DNA of 64,000 nucleotides from the NCBI RefSeq assembly GCF_028993635.1, contig NZ_CP118631.1, positions 2,666,001-2,730,000 of the forward strand, read 5' to 3'. The notes under the pieces were generated by a model. It ran no database searches, was not told the DNA's origin, and was given only the letters and a program-made list of their open reading frames with translations. Origin of the DNA: Mucilaginibacter sp. SJ (GTDB lineage: Bacteria; Bacteroidota; Bacteroidia; Sphingobacteriales; Sphingobacteriaceae). Position 1 is the first letter of the stretch. Every line of letters begins with the position of its first letter. Below, one piece after another: positions 34,235 through 42,560 of this stretch. The position numbers were made by a program, and so were the translations under genes.

Positions 34235-35085
34235 AAAAATATTTATCTTTAGTAACCTTTGCCCATACCATCTTCGCCATGCCGTTTGCATTTATCGGCT
34301 TCTTTTTGGCAGTAACTACAACCCAGTATCATTTCGACTGGCTAAAGCTGGTTTTGATGGTTTTATGTATGGTATTTGCCCGTAATTCGGCAATGGCCTT
34401 TAACCGCTACCTTGACAGGGATATCGACATTCAAAACCCACGTACCAAACAGCGCGATATCCCAGCCGGCCGGATCAGCCCAAAAGCTGCTTTAACATTT
34501 GTTATTATCAACTGCCTGCTGTTTATTACAGCTACCTGGTTCATCAACAGGCTTTGTTTCTTTTTATCGCCGGTAGCTTTATTTGTGGTAATGGGCTACA
34601 GCGCAACCAAACGTTTTACCGCGCTCTGCCATCTGGTATTAGGATTGGGTTTATCGCTTGCCCCTATCGGCGCTTATTTAGTGGTTACCGGTCAGTTTGC
34701 TATTACACCCATATTCTTTTCACTATCCGTACTTTGCTGGGTAAGCGGCTTTGATATTATTTACGCCCTGCAGGATGAAGATTTTGACCGAAGCCAAAAC
34801 CTGCACTCTATCCCGGCGTACTTAGGTAAAGTGAACGCCTTAAGACTCTCCACGTTTTTACATGTGCTTTCGGCCGTTTTCATTATGATGCCGGCATTTG
34901 AAACTCAGGTAGGCTTCCTGTACTACATTGGTATCGCGTTTTTTTGCGCCATGCTTGTTTACCAGCACTTGCTTGTAAAACCAAACGACCTGAGCCGCGT
35001 TAACTTTGCTTTTATGACTACCAATGGCATTGCCAGCGTAGTATTTGCTGTATTGTTTTTGCTCGACAGGATATGGATTCACTAA
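34231..35085 (+). CDS. UbiA-family prenyltransferase
   Basis: This 284-residue membrane enzyme of the UbiA superfamily has about eight to nine transmembrane helices. The first Asp-rich motif is 'NRYLDRDID' (about 68-76) and the second is 'YALQDEDFDRSQ' (about 178-189), both needed for Mg-prenyl-diphosphate binding. The sequence sits with 4-hydroxybenzoate octaprenyltransferase-like proteins; in a menaquinone-using phylum it may prenylate a naphthoate (MqnP/MenA-like) or another aromatic. The start overlaps DUF559 by 4 nt and its end overlaps the Crp/Fnr start by 13 nt. Confidence 0.88.
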   Translation: MKKYLSLVTFAHTIFAMPFAFIGFFLAVTTTQYHFDWLKLVLMVLCMVFARNSAMAFNRYLDRDIDIQNPRTKQRDIPAGRISPKAALTFVIINCLLFITATWFINRLCFFLSPVALFVVMGYSATKRFTALCHLVLGLGLSLAPIGAYLVVTGQFAITPIFFSLSVLCWVSGFDIIYALQDEDFDRSQNLHSIPAYLGKVNALRLSTFLHVLSAVFIMMPAFETQVGFLYYIGIAFFCAMLVYQHLLVKPNDLSRVNFAFMTTNGIASVVFAVLFLLDRIWIH

Positions 35086-35678
35086 CCGCCCTCCAAAAGT
35101 TTCGGCAGTATTTTGAAAGATATGTTCCGCTTATCGACGGAGAGTGGCTGGCTTTATCGCAATATCTAACGGTAGATGCCTTAAAAAAGAAAAGGTTTTA
35201 TGTAGAAGCCGGTAAAGTGTGCGATCATATCGGCCTTGTGGTAAAAGGATCCGTGCGCTATTACCACGTTAAAGACGGCGAGGAAATAACCGGCTATTTC
35301 AGCTTTGAAGATGAGATGTTAAGCTCATACAAAAGTTTCCTCACCCGTACCCCGGCAGCAAATTATATCCAGGCGCTTGAAGATTCGGTAATTGTGAATT
35401 TAAGCCACAAAAATCTGAAAGAAGCTTGCATGAATGAGCTGCTCGGTTTTAAGATGGAGCGTTTTGGAAGATTAACAGCCGAACACTATCTCATCTGTTA
35501 CGAAGAACGTATTACTTCCTTTATCACCCAATCGCCCGAAGAGCGTTACAGCGATCTTTTACAAACAGGTGGCGAAGCATTATACCGCATCCCCCAGCAT
35601 TATATTGCCAATTATTTAGGGATTACCCCGGTTTCGCTCTCGCGGATCAGGAGAAGGATCATGAAAATAAGCGCTTAA
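35073..35678 (+). CDS. Crp/Fnr-family transcriptional regulator
   Basis: This 201-residue regulator has a cyclic-nucleotide-binding-like N-terminal beta roll (about 25-115, 'FYVEAGKVCDHIGLVVKGSVRYY') and a C-terminal winged HTH ('IPQHYIANYLGITPVSLSRIRRRI', about 172-195). It lacks the Fnr cysteine cluster, so oxygen sensing by iron-sulfur is not indicated. The gene overlaps ubiA by 13 nt and is followed within 2 nt by a palindromic repeat. Its target could be the epimerase-like gene just downstream, as in many Bacteroidota pairs (inference). Confidence 0.85.
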   Translation: MDSLTALQKFRQYFERYVPLIDGEWLALSQYLTVDALKKKRFYVEAGKVCDHIGLVVKGSVRYYHVKDGEEITGYFSFEDEMLSSYKSFLTRTPAANYIQALEDSVIVNLSHKNLKEACMNELLGFKMERFGRLTAEHYLICYEERITSFITQSPEERYSDLLQTGGEALYRIPQHYIANYLGITPVSLSRIRRRIMKISA

Positions 35679-35763
35679 ACCTCACCCCAACCCTCTCCAA
35701 AGGAGAGGGAGTAAAAACATAAATTTTAAAGTCCTCTCCTTTGGAGAGGATTTAGGAGAGGTC
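35679..35763. repeat. Palindromic repeat at the Crp/Fnr 3' end
   Basis: Left arm CCTCACCCCAACCCTCTCC + AAAGGAGAGGG, right arm CCTCTCCTTTGGAGAGG + ATTTAGGAGAGGT, with a central AT-rich loop. It begins directly after the Crp/Fnr stop (35678). It is a sister type of the 33355-33781 units, with the core TCTCCAAAGGAGA instead of CTCTTGAGAG. Confidence 0.8.
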
Positions 35764-35787
35764 AATTCCTTATCTTTTGTTAACGTT

Positions 35788-35814
35788 TTGATTTACAAAG
35801 GGCACCTACCTTTG
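35788..35814 (+). promoter_or_regulatory. Promoter of the epimerase-like gene
   Basis: TTG at 35788-35790 and TACCTTTG at 35807-35814, spacing 16 nt, fit the Bacteroidota consensus. The ATG is at 35838, leaving a leader of about 17 nt. Confidence 0.6.
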
Positions 35815-35837
35815 TTATACACAAAACGAAAAAAGTC

Positions 35838-36764
35838 ATGCATACTATATTAGGAGCCGGCGGTCCGGTAGCAAACATCCTCACCAAAGAATTAATCAAC
35901 CATAACGAAACCATCCGTTTAGTTAGCCGCAAACCGGTTAACACTACTAACGATAAAGTAACCTGGCAAAAAGCCGATCTGCTTAATTACGATGAAGTAC
36001 TTGCGGCAGCAAAAGGATCGACAGTAATTTATCTCGTTGCCGGCCTGGTTTATGATAAAGACATCTGGTGGGCGCAATGGCCGGTGATCATGCAGAATGT
36101 GATCAATGTTACCAAAGCCACCGGTGCCCGCTTAATATTTTTTGATAACGTTTACATGTACGGGCTGGTTAACGGCACTATGACCGAGGATACTCCCTAC
36201 AAACCCAATAGCGCCAAGGGCGAGGTTCGTGCAGCAATTGCCGAAATGCTGATGAACGAGGTTAAAGCCGGAAACATCCGCGCCACTATTGCCCGCGCTC
36301 CCGATTTTTATGGCACCGACTCAACCAATAGCTTCATTGATATGCTGGTATTGAGCAACTACGCCAAAAAACAAAACGCCAAATGGATTGGCGATCCTAA
36401 TTGTAAACACAATTTTATTTATGTGCCCGATGCGGGTAAAGCCATGTTTTTGCTTGGACAAAATCCGGATAGCGACAACCAGATATGGCACCTCCCTACT
36501 CCGCCTGCCATCACCGGTAAACAGTTTTTAACTATTACCGCCGGGGTTTATCGGGTTGAGCCCAAATATTCACGCCTTAACAAGGTGATGCTTTGGCTGG
36601 CCGGTTTGTTTAAAAAAGTGATCATGAGCACCGTGGAGATGTATTACCAGTACGATCACGATTATATTTTCGACAGCAGCAAATTTGAAAAAGCGTTCAA
36701 CTTTAAACCAACAAGCTATGAGGATGCGATAACTGAGATATCGAAAACGCTTCATAAGTCTTAA
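35838..36764 (+). CDS. NAD-dependent epimerase/NAD(P)H-binding family protein
   Basis: This 308-residue extended-SDR-like protein starts with the Rossmann 'ILGAGGPVANILTKEL' (about 4-19) and has 'DLLNYDEVLAAAKGSTVIYLVAG' (about 48-70). It has 'RLIFFDNVYMYG' (about 94-105), where the Tyr occupies the epimerase position, and 'IARAPDFYGTDS' (about 153-164). The YxxxK spacing is not the classical one, so it may be a reductase or a regulatory binding protein such as NmrA-like proteins. It has its own promoter, follows a Crp/Fnr regulator, and ends in a terminator at 36802-36841. Confidence 0.8.
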   Translation: MHTILGAGGPVANILTKELINHNETIRLVSRKPVNTTNDKVTWQKADLLNYDEVLAAAKGSTVIYLVAGLVYDKDIWWAQWPVIMQNVINVTKATGARLIFFDNVYMYGLVNGTMTEDTPYKPNSAKGEVRAAIAEMLMNEVKAGNIRATIARAPDFYGTDSTNSFIDMLVLSNYAKKQNAKWIGDPNCKHNFIYVPDAGKAMFLLGQNPDSDNQIWHLPTPPAITGKQFLTITAGVYRVEPKYSRLNKVMLWLAGLFKKVIMSTVEMYYQYDHDYIFDSSKFEKAFNFKPTSYEDAITEISKTLHKS

Positions 36765-36801
36765 GTCAAAAGCCTTTAGTCTTAAGTTTTTTTAATTTAT
36801 T

Positions 36802-36841
36802 AAAGTCCGCGAGTTGCTGTTGCTCCTTGCGGACTTTTTAC
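36802..36841 (+). terminator. Intrinsic terminator after the epimerase-like gene
   Basis: AAAGTCCGC and GCGGACTTT arms enclose GAGTTGCTGTTGCTCCTT and are followed by TTTTAC. An AAGTC/AAGTT repeat-like stretch (36756-36792) precedes it. Confidence 0.85.
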
Positions 36842-36943
36842 TTTTCTTTTATCAAATAAAACACATTTAAACGTGTATTATTTGCACTTCTCCAACCATA
36901 ATCTGCACATTTGCAAATACGCATATCTGCACATCTAAAAATC

Positions 36944-38647
36944 ATGATCCACAAAAAAACGAGAACATATATCCCGGCTTCCCTTGATATTAAATGGGAA
37001 ACCCTTGAACCTTTTTATAAAGAATTATTAGATCGTCCAATTCACTCAGTTGAAGAATTGGAGAAATGGCTGCGCGATAAAAGTGAGCTGGAAGCAGCTT
37101 TGGAAGAAGATTTCGCATGGCGCTATATCCGCATGACCTGCGATACCACCAGCGAAGACCTGCTTCAAAAGTTCCAGTACTTCGCTACCGAAATTGAGCC
37201 TAAAATTGCTCCATATAGTAACGAACTAAACAAAAAGCTGGTGGCCAGCGAATATGTAGATAAACTGGACGGCGAGAAATATTTTGTATTCCTCCGCGCT
37301 GTAAAAAAAGCGCTTGAACTTTTCCGCGAGGAAAACATCCCGGTACAAACAGAGATCCAGGTGGAGCAGCAAAAGTATCAATCTACCACCGGCGCAATGT
37401 CGGTTCATATCGATGATAAAGAGTTTACTTTAGAACAAGCTTCTGTATTTTTAAAAGGTACCGACCGTGTCAAACGCCAGGAAGTTTGGGAAAAGATCAC
37501 CAGCCGCCGTTTACAGGATAAAGACAAACTCGATGAACTTTTCGACCATTTGCGCAAGCTTCGTCATACTGTAGCAACAAACGCCAATTTTGAAAACTTC
37601 CGCGATTATATGTTCCAGGCGCTTGGCCGTTTCGATTATACCCCGCAGGATTGTTATGCTTTTCATGCAGCCATCGAAACTGAGATTGTTCCAATCCTCA
37701 GGGCACAAGCCGAAAAACGCCGCGAAGCTTTAGGTTTATCTGTCCTTAAACCCTGGGATATGGACGTAGATATTTCAGGTAAACCAGCCCTCAAACCATT
37801 CCAAAATGGTGATGACCTGATCGAAAAATCTATCCAGTGCTTCAGCAATATCAACCGCTATTTAGGCGAGCGTTTGGAGATCATGAAAGATAACGGCCTG
37901 TTTGATGTGGAAAGCCGTAAGGGCAAAGCCCCGGGTGGTTACAACTATCCGCTGGCCGAAACAGGTGCGCCGTTTATTTTCATGAACTCGGCCAATACCT
38001 TCCGCGATTTAACTACTATGGTACATGAAGGCGGTCACGCGGTGCACACTTTCCTTACTGCCGATCTGGAACTGAATGATTTTAAACATTGCCCATCCGA
38101 AGTTGCCGAATTAGCCTCCATGTCGATGGAGCTGATATCGATGGATAACTGGAATGTGTATTTTGATAACGAAGAGGATCTTAAACGCGCCAAACGCGAC
38201 CAATTGGTTGATGTACTGAAAACCCTGCCCTGGGTGGCTGTGGTCGATCAGTTTCAGCACTGGATCTATACCAACCCCGCCCATACCGATGCCGACCGTA
38301 CAACCGCCTGGATCGAGATCTTTGAACCATTCGGCGCAGGCTTTGCCGATTGGAGCGAACATCGCGAAGCATTAGCAAATCTTTGGCAAAAACAGTTGCA
38401 CATCTTCGAGGTGCCATTTTACTATATCGAATACGGCATGGCCCAGTTAGGAGCTATAGCTGTATGGAAAAACTACAAAGAAAATCCTGAAAAGGGCTTG
38501 CAGCTGTATCTTAATGCCCTTAAACTCGGTTATACCAAAACCATTAAAGAGATTTACGAAACCGCCGGCATCAAGTTTGATTTCAGCGCGACTTATGTAA
38601 AAGAGTTGGCCGAGTTTGTTAAAGCTGAACTGGATAAGTTGAATTAA
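36944..38647 (+). CDS. M3-family oligoendopeptidase F-like protein
   Basis: The start is set at the ATG at 36944 (MIHKKTRTYIPASLDIKWE), because the upstream extension is encoded by a TGCACATCTGC-type repeat. The product is 567 residues. It is a zinc metallopeptidase of family M3 with the helical N-terminal domain and the active site HEGGH (residues 361-365), followed by the Glu-containing 'PSEVAELASMSMELI' (about 386-400). Further conserved stretches are 'GGYNYPLAETGAPFIFMN' and 'FEVPFYYIEYGMAQLGA'. It cleaves peptides in the cytoplasm. It is monocistronic and ends in a strong terminator. Confidence 0.93.
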   Translation: MIHKKTRTYIPASLDIKWETLEPFYKELLDRPIHSVEELEKWLRDKSELEAALEEDFAWRYIRMTCDTTSEDLLQKFQYFATEIEPKIAPYSNELNKKLVASEYVDKLDGEKYFVFLRAVKKALELFREENIPVQTEIQVEQQKYQSTTGAMSVHIDDKEFTLEQASVFLKGTDRVKRQEVWEKITSRRLQDKDKLDELFDHLRKLRHTVATNANFENFRDYMFQALGRFDYTPQDCYAFHAAIETEIVPILRAQAEKRREALGLSVLKPWDMDVDISGKPALKPFQNGDDLIEKSIQCFSNINRYLGERLEIMKDNGLFDVESRKGKAPGGYNYPLAETGAPFIFMNSANTFRDLTTMVHEGGHAVHTFLTADLELNDFKHCPSEVAELASMSMELISMDNWNVYFDNEEDLKRAKRDQLVDVLKTLPWVAVVDQFQHWIYTNPAHTDADRTTAWIEIFEPFGAGFADWSEHREALANLWQKQLHIFEVPFYYIEYGMAQLGAIAVWKNYKENPEKGLQLYLNALKLGYTKTIKEIYETAGIKFDFSATYVKELAEFVKAELDKLN

Positions 38648-38661
38648 AATTTTCTCCCATA

Positions 38662-38698
38662 AACAACAAAAGCGCCAAATGGCGCTTTTGTTGTTTTA
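38662..38698 (+). terminator. Intrinsic terminator after the M3 peptidase
   Basis: AACAACAAAAGCGCCA and TGGCGCTTTTGTTGTT are exact arms of 16 nt around an AA loop, followed by TTATAAA. It is bidirectional in form and also suits the convergent glycosyltransferase genes on the minus strand. Confidence 0.9.
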
Positions 38699-38704
38699 TA
38701 AAAT

Positions 38705-38827
38705 CTGCCGCGGGTTTAGCGTAGCGTAACCCGTGGTTAGCTATGGTTAAAGCTTTCAGCTTAACCGCTTGGGCTGAAAGCCCAATTATGAATTACCACA
38801 GGTTACGCTTCGCTAAACCTGCGGCAG
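38705..38827. repeat. CTGCCGCGGG-type long palindrome, copy A
   Basis: The outer arms (CTGCCGCGGGTTTAGCGTAG... and ...GCTAAACCTGCGGCAG) match over about 30 nt. The interior carries CTTTCAGC / GCTGAAAG words. A related copy is at 53814-53923. It lies between convergent genes. Such palindromes can be associated with RAYT transposases elsewhere (family knowledge), but none is in this window. Confidence 0.85.
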
Positions 38828-38833
38828 TTAATT

Positions 38834-39838
38834 TTACCCCAATACCCTATTATACAACTCCCAATAATCCTTCACCATTTTATCGCTCGAAAACTGCGAA
38901 TTTGCCCAGTCGTAACAATCAGCCCTGCTAATCTGATCGAGCCAGTCAACTGCTTCGGCGGCTTCATCAACCGTATTAACCAAAAAGCCGGTCTGTGCGT
39001 TTTTGATTAATTCTGGCATCGAGCCGCGGTTAAAAGCTATGACCGGCGTACCGCACAGCATTGCTTCAGCCACGCTCAGGCCAAAAGGTTCATCAAAGCT
39101 AATGGGATGCAACAGTGCATAAGCTCTGCCTAAAAGTTCCTGCCTTTTATCAGGCCCGGCATGGCCTACATACTCCACATCGGCACAAAGCAATGGTTCT
39201 ATCTTTTCCTTAAAGTACTTGGTATCCTGAACTATACCGGCTATAAGCAATTTTCGTTTACTTTTCCTGGCGATATCGATAGCTTCGGCGGTCCCTTTAT
39301 CGGGATGGATGCGACCGAAGTACAACAGGTAATCATCCGGCTGCTCATAAAACTGAAAATCACGGGTATCGACGCCGTTGTATACCGTGGCTAAATAATC
39401 AAGTTCTGGACTACGGTCGGCATTGCTGATGGAAACGTAGTGCCCCCGGCTATTATATTTTTTATAAACCGGGATGATCTTTGATGATGAAAACCCATGA
39501 ATGGTAGTGATCAGCGGCGTTTTAATCAGGCCCGAGTATGTGAGCGGCAAAAAATCAAAATTATTATGAATGATGTCGAACTGATCGGCCTTTTCCATCA
39601 GGTTACTGATATGCAGGCATTCCAGCACTTTGGCATCCTGTGTTCTGTCTTCCTCATAACCCGTATCACAAATAGCATCAAGTTTACCCGCCGTTATCGA
39701 ATCACCCGTAGCGAAGAGGGTTGCCTCCGCGCCCATTTTGATGATCCCTTCGGTTATGTTTGATGCTATCTGCTCCCAGGGCCCGTAGTGCCTGGGCGGT
39801 GTGCGCCAGGCAACAGGGGCTAATACAGCTACCTTCAT
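38834..39838 (-). CDS. GT4-family glycosyltransferase (small)
   Basis: This 334-residue GT-B glycosyltransferase has 'MKVAVLAPVAWRTPPRHYGPWEQIASNITEG' at the start (about 1-31) and 'HNNFDFLPLTYSGLIKTPLITTIHG' (about 91-115). The donor-binding block 'GRIHPDKGTAEAIDIARKS' lies at about 176-194. 'DEPFGLSVAEAMLCGTPVIAFNRGSMPELI' (about 249-278) holds the ExxxxxxxE motif typical of GT4. It abuts the larger glycosyltransferase (its start is next to that gene's stop), so both form an operon. Donor and acceptor are unknown. Confidence 0.88.
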   Translation of the reverse strand: MKVAVLAPVAWRTPPRHYGPWEQIASNITEGIIKMGAEATLFATGDSITAGKLDAICDTGYEEDRTQDAKVLECLHISNLMEKADQFDIIHNNFDFLPLTYSGLIKTPLITTIHGFSSSKIIPVYKKYNSRGHYVSISNADRSPELDYLATVYNGVDTRDFQFYEQPDDYLLYFGRIHPDKGTAEAIDIARKSKRKLLIAGIVQDTKYFKEKIEPLLCADVEYVGHAGPDKRQELLGRAYALLHPISFDEPFGLSVAEAMLCGTPVIAFNRGSMPELIKNAQTGFLVNTVDEAAEAVDWLDQISRADCYDWANSQFSSDKMVKDYWELYNRVLG

Positions 39839-42115
39839 TTAACAGATCTGCATTTTCTGACCATATTTATTGTACTCGTATTCCAGCTCAAAAGCTTTCA
39901 ACACCGTAAGGTGCGATATCAAATAAGCCAGTGTACTTTCGGCTCCCTGGTTACGGTTAATACCACTGGGCAATAAGCCATCGCAGCAACCTTTGGTTTC
40001 ATGGTCATACAACGGCGCCCGCAAAGTATTTTCGCCCAGAAACCACTTATAGCTCAGGAACATTTTTTCGATATACTGCGGTATCCTGAAGATCTGGTAT
40101 GCCTGGAAATGCATCAACACCATAGCCATGGTTTCAATAGCCTGCTGATCAAACGTAGGGAATGTACCGCCACGGTAATACCAGCCATCGTTACCAACAG
40201 GACTTAAATACCCGTTTGATAAAGTAAGCTGATCAAGGAAAGCCATGGTTGCCAAAGCTATTTTCCTGGCCTCTTCATTACCGGTGATCTCGCATGAGTG
40301 CAGTAAGGCCAACGGAAGAATAGCGTTATCGTAAGTCATCTTTTCCTCAAACCATTGCCAATCATCAGACTGGGTGTTGTTATAAGCATCAATCAATGGC
40401 TGGGTGAGGTTGGCTAATATTTTAACCATACCCTCATCTGTAGGATAAACCTGCAGGTAAAGACTGATACCAATTATAGTATTGGCCACACCCCTTAAAT
40501 GTTTCAGCGCTGAAAAATGCGGCACCGATTTATGGAAGATCTCCAGGGCGAATTCACGGTATGAATTGCTGGCCGCGCAGCCAATCAAATGGCCAAGGGC
40601 CCAAATGGTGCGGCCAAATGAATCTTCCGACCCAACCTCGTCCAGGTAGCGCCTGTCAAAACTCAGGAAGTTGCGGAAATTACCATCATCTGTTTGCATA
40701 TAGTGAATATAGCTCAGGTAAATGGGGAGCAGTTCAAATGCTTCACGGCTTCCGTTGCGTTGGTAGGCCATCAGCGCCATAATGAGCGCACGGGCATTAT
40801 CATCCAAACAATACCCTTCTTTTAAATTCGGGATCCCGTATTTGGCATGTTGTACAATCCCGGTATCATCGGTTAGCCGCAGTACGTGGGTTAAGCTGAA
40901 TTTCGGCAAGATCTCCGGGTCAACGATGCTGTTGCGCAGAATTTTATCGCTGAAATCAAAACGTACCAGTGATTCCCGGGCCACTTTAATAAATTCGGCA
41001 CCGATAACCGGCCAGCGTAAATGCAGGCCATATTGGTAAGCGTTTTCTTTCAGTTCGTTCAGCACACGGTCCTGATCAAGCAATTCAATAACGGTATCGG
41101 CCAGCGCTTCCGAATTTTTAAAATCAAATAACCTGCCGCGCTTTTCGGCCAGCAATTCGGTAGCATGCCAGTATGGGGTTGATACCACAGCCGCGCCTGC
41201 ACCTACCGCGTATGATAACGTGCCGCTGGTGATCTGTGCTTCGTTTAAATATGGTGTTACATAAATTTCGCAAGCTGTTAAATAATTTACCAATTCCTCT
41301 TCCGACACAAACTTGGCAATAAATGCCAGGTTCTTCGAAACCCCTAACTGCGCCGCAAGCGATTTCAAATGATCACGATATTCTTCGCCCGAGCTTTTGA
41401 TAACCCCGGGATGTGTATTACCTAATACCACGTACATCACATCAGGGTGTTTCTCTACGATCTTGGGCAATGCTTTTATCACGGTTTCCAAACCTTTGTT
41501 GCGGCTTAGCAAACCAAAGGTCAACATCACCCTTTTGTTTTTAAAAGACGACAAGCTTTTAACCGGGTTTTCGGCAGGGGCTTCCACATCAGGTACGCCA
41601 TGCTCTATGATCTGGATCTTATCGGCAGGGATCTCATAAATATCGGTCAGGAAATCTACAGCGCGTTTGCTCATCACCACAACTTTTGATGATTGCTCAG
41701 CAATTTCGCGGATAATGATGCGCTGCACATAACTCGGGTCTTTCAATACCGTATGTAAAATGGATATCAGCGGCTTTTCAAGACGATTGATCAGCGGTAA
41801 AATATAAATGCCGCTTTCGCCGCCGTAAATACCAAACTCATGCTCCATGATACACACATCGGCATTACTGGTGTTGATATAATTGGCCGCACGGATATAA
41901 TCTTTCTGGTGATTTTGGCGAATAATATATTTTACCTCCTCCGGATATTCATACTCCTGCAGGTTTTCAGAATCATTGAGCGCTACAACGAAGCCATTTT
42001 GTGCTAAGGTGTGCCTTTCAGGAAAATTTGAACTGATGGCACGCATCAAATTATTATTAAATGTTGCAAGACCGCATTCGCGGGGGGGATAGGTTGATAT
42101 ATATGCTATTTTCAT
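39839..42115 (-). CDS. GT4 glycosyltransferase fused to a helical toroid-like domain
   Basis: The start is placed at 42115 (MKIAYISTYPPRECGLATF); the longer frame adds 28 unlikely residues. The product has 758 residues. The N-terminal GT4 domain (about 1-390) carries 'RMAVDFLTDIYEIP'-like and 'LLSRNKGLETVIKALPKI' (about 208-225) blocks, plus 'GTLSYAVGAGAAVVSTPYWHA'. The C-terminal domain (about 430-758) is rich in helices with 'DDNARALIMALMAYQR', 'GRTIWALGHLIG', 'DDWQWFEEKMTYDNAILPLALLHS' and 'GAESTLAYLISHLTVLKA', a pattern like alpha/alpha-toroid glycosidase domains. Such two-domain proteins occur with GH130 phosphorylases, and one lies at 57886-59349. Beta-mannoside or trehalose-like stress glycans are possible (inference). 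Confidence 0.85.
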   Translation of the reverse strand: MKIAYISTYPPRECGLATFNNNLMRAISSNFPERHTLAQNGFVVALNDSENLQEYEYPEEVKYIIRQNHQKDYIRAANYINTSNADVCIMEHEFGIYGGESGIYILPLINRLEKPLISILHTVLKDPSYVQRIIIREIAEQSSKVVVMSKRAVDFLTDIYEIPADKIQIIEHGVPDVEAPAENPVKSLSSFKNKRVMLTFGLLSRNKGLETVIKALPKIVEKHPDVMYVVLGNTHPGVIKSSGEEYRDHLKSLAAQLGVSKNLAFIAKFVSEEELVNYLTACEIYVTPYLNEAQITSGTLSYAVGAGAAVVSTPYWHATELLAEKRGRLFDFKNSEALADTVIELLDQDRVLNELKENAYQYGLHLRWPVIGAEFIKVARESLVRFDFSDKILRNSIVDPEILPKFSLTHVLRLTDDTGIVQHAKYGIPNLKEGYCLDDNARALIMALMAYQRNGSREAFELLPIYLSYIHYMQTDDGNFRNFLSFDRRYLDEVGSEDSFGRTIWALGHLIGCAASNSYREFALEIFHKSVPHFSALKHLRGVANTIIGISLYLQVYPTDEGMVKILANLTQPLIDAYNNTQSDDWQWFEEKMTYDNAILPLALLHSCEITGNEEARKIALATMAFLDQLTLSNGYLSPVGNDGWYYRGGTFPTFDQQAIETMAMVLMHFQAYQIFRIPQYIEKMFLSYKWFLGENTLRAPLYDHETKGCCDGLLPSGINRNQGAESTLAYLISHLTVLKAFELEYEYNKYGQKMQIC

Positions 42116-42560
42116 ATGTAGATTGTGTATAGATGCTTTGATAGTCGTTTTACAACATTTAATTAATTGTAAAAGCAGGGTGACCTTAAAAAGATGCATC
42201 AGTGACCTTATTTATTGCCTTTAGAACACCGAAAGCATTGTTTTTATAGGCATTGCTATAAATACACAAACCATACCAATTTAACTCAAACTATAATCCA
42301 TAAGAATCATGGAGGGGTTGTAACAGGCAATTTACAGGGAAGAATAGCGCAGGATCGCCCCGCCACCCAACGTCGATGCGCTTGCCGGCCATCTCTGCTT
42401 CGCAAAACAGGGAAAAAAATACTTGTTGGCATTTCGATAGCGCAGTAGTGGGATTGCGCGTTAGGCGAAAGAGAAACCCCATACGCCATCGAGGCTGGAT
42501 TTGCATGGTTTCTGTTCGCAGAGGATTTCTCCCCATTCGACAAGGAGGAATGTTATATTT
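42116..42560. other. Intergenic region with a GC-rich repeat-like segment
   Basis: These 445 nt between the glycosyltransferase start and the aminotransferase stop have no credible gene. 42116-42310 is AT-rich leader. About 42345-42500 has a GC-rich mosaic of short palindromic words (GCGCAGGATCGCCCCGCC, TGCGCTTGCCGGCCATC, GATAGCGCAGTAGTGGG, GATTGCGCGTTAGGCG). The style is that of the GGGCGTTGCC-type repeat at 63541, but it is degenerate. Several overlapping ORFs here share no family and read like repeat translation. Confidence 0.5.
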
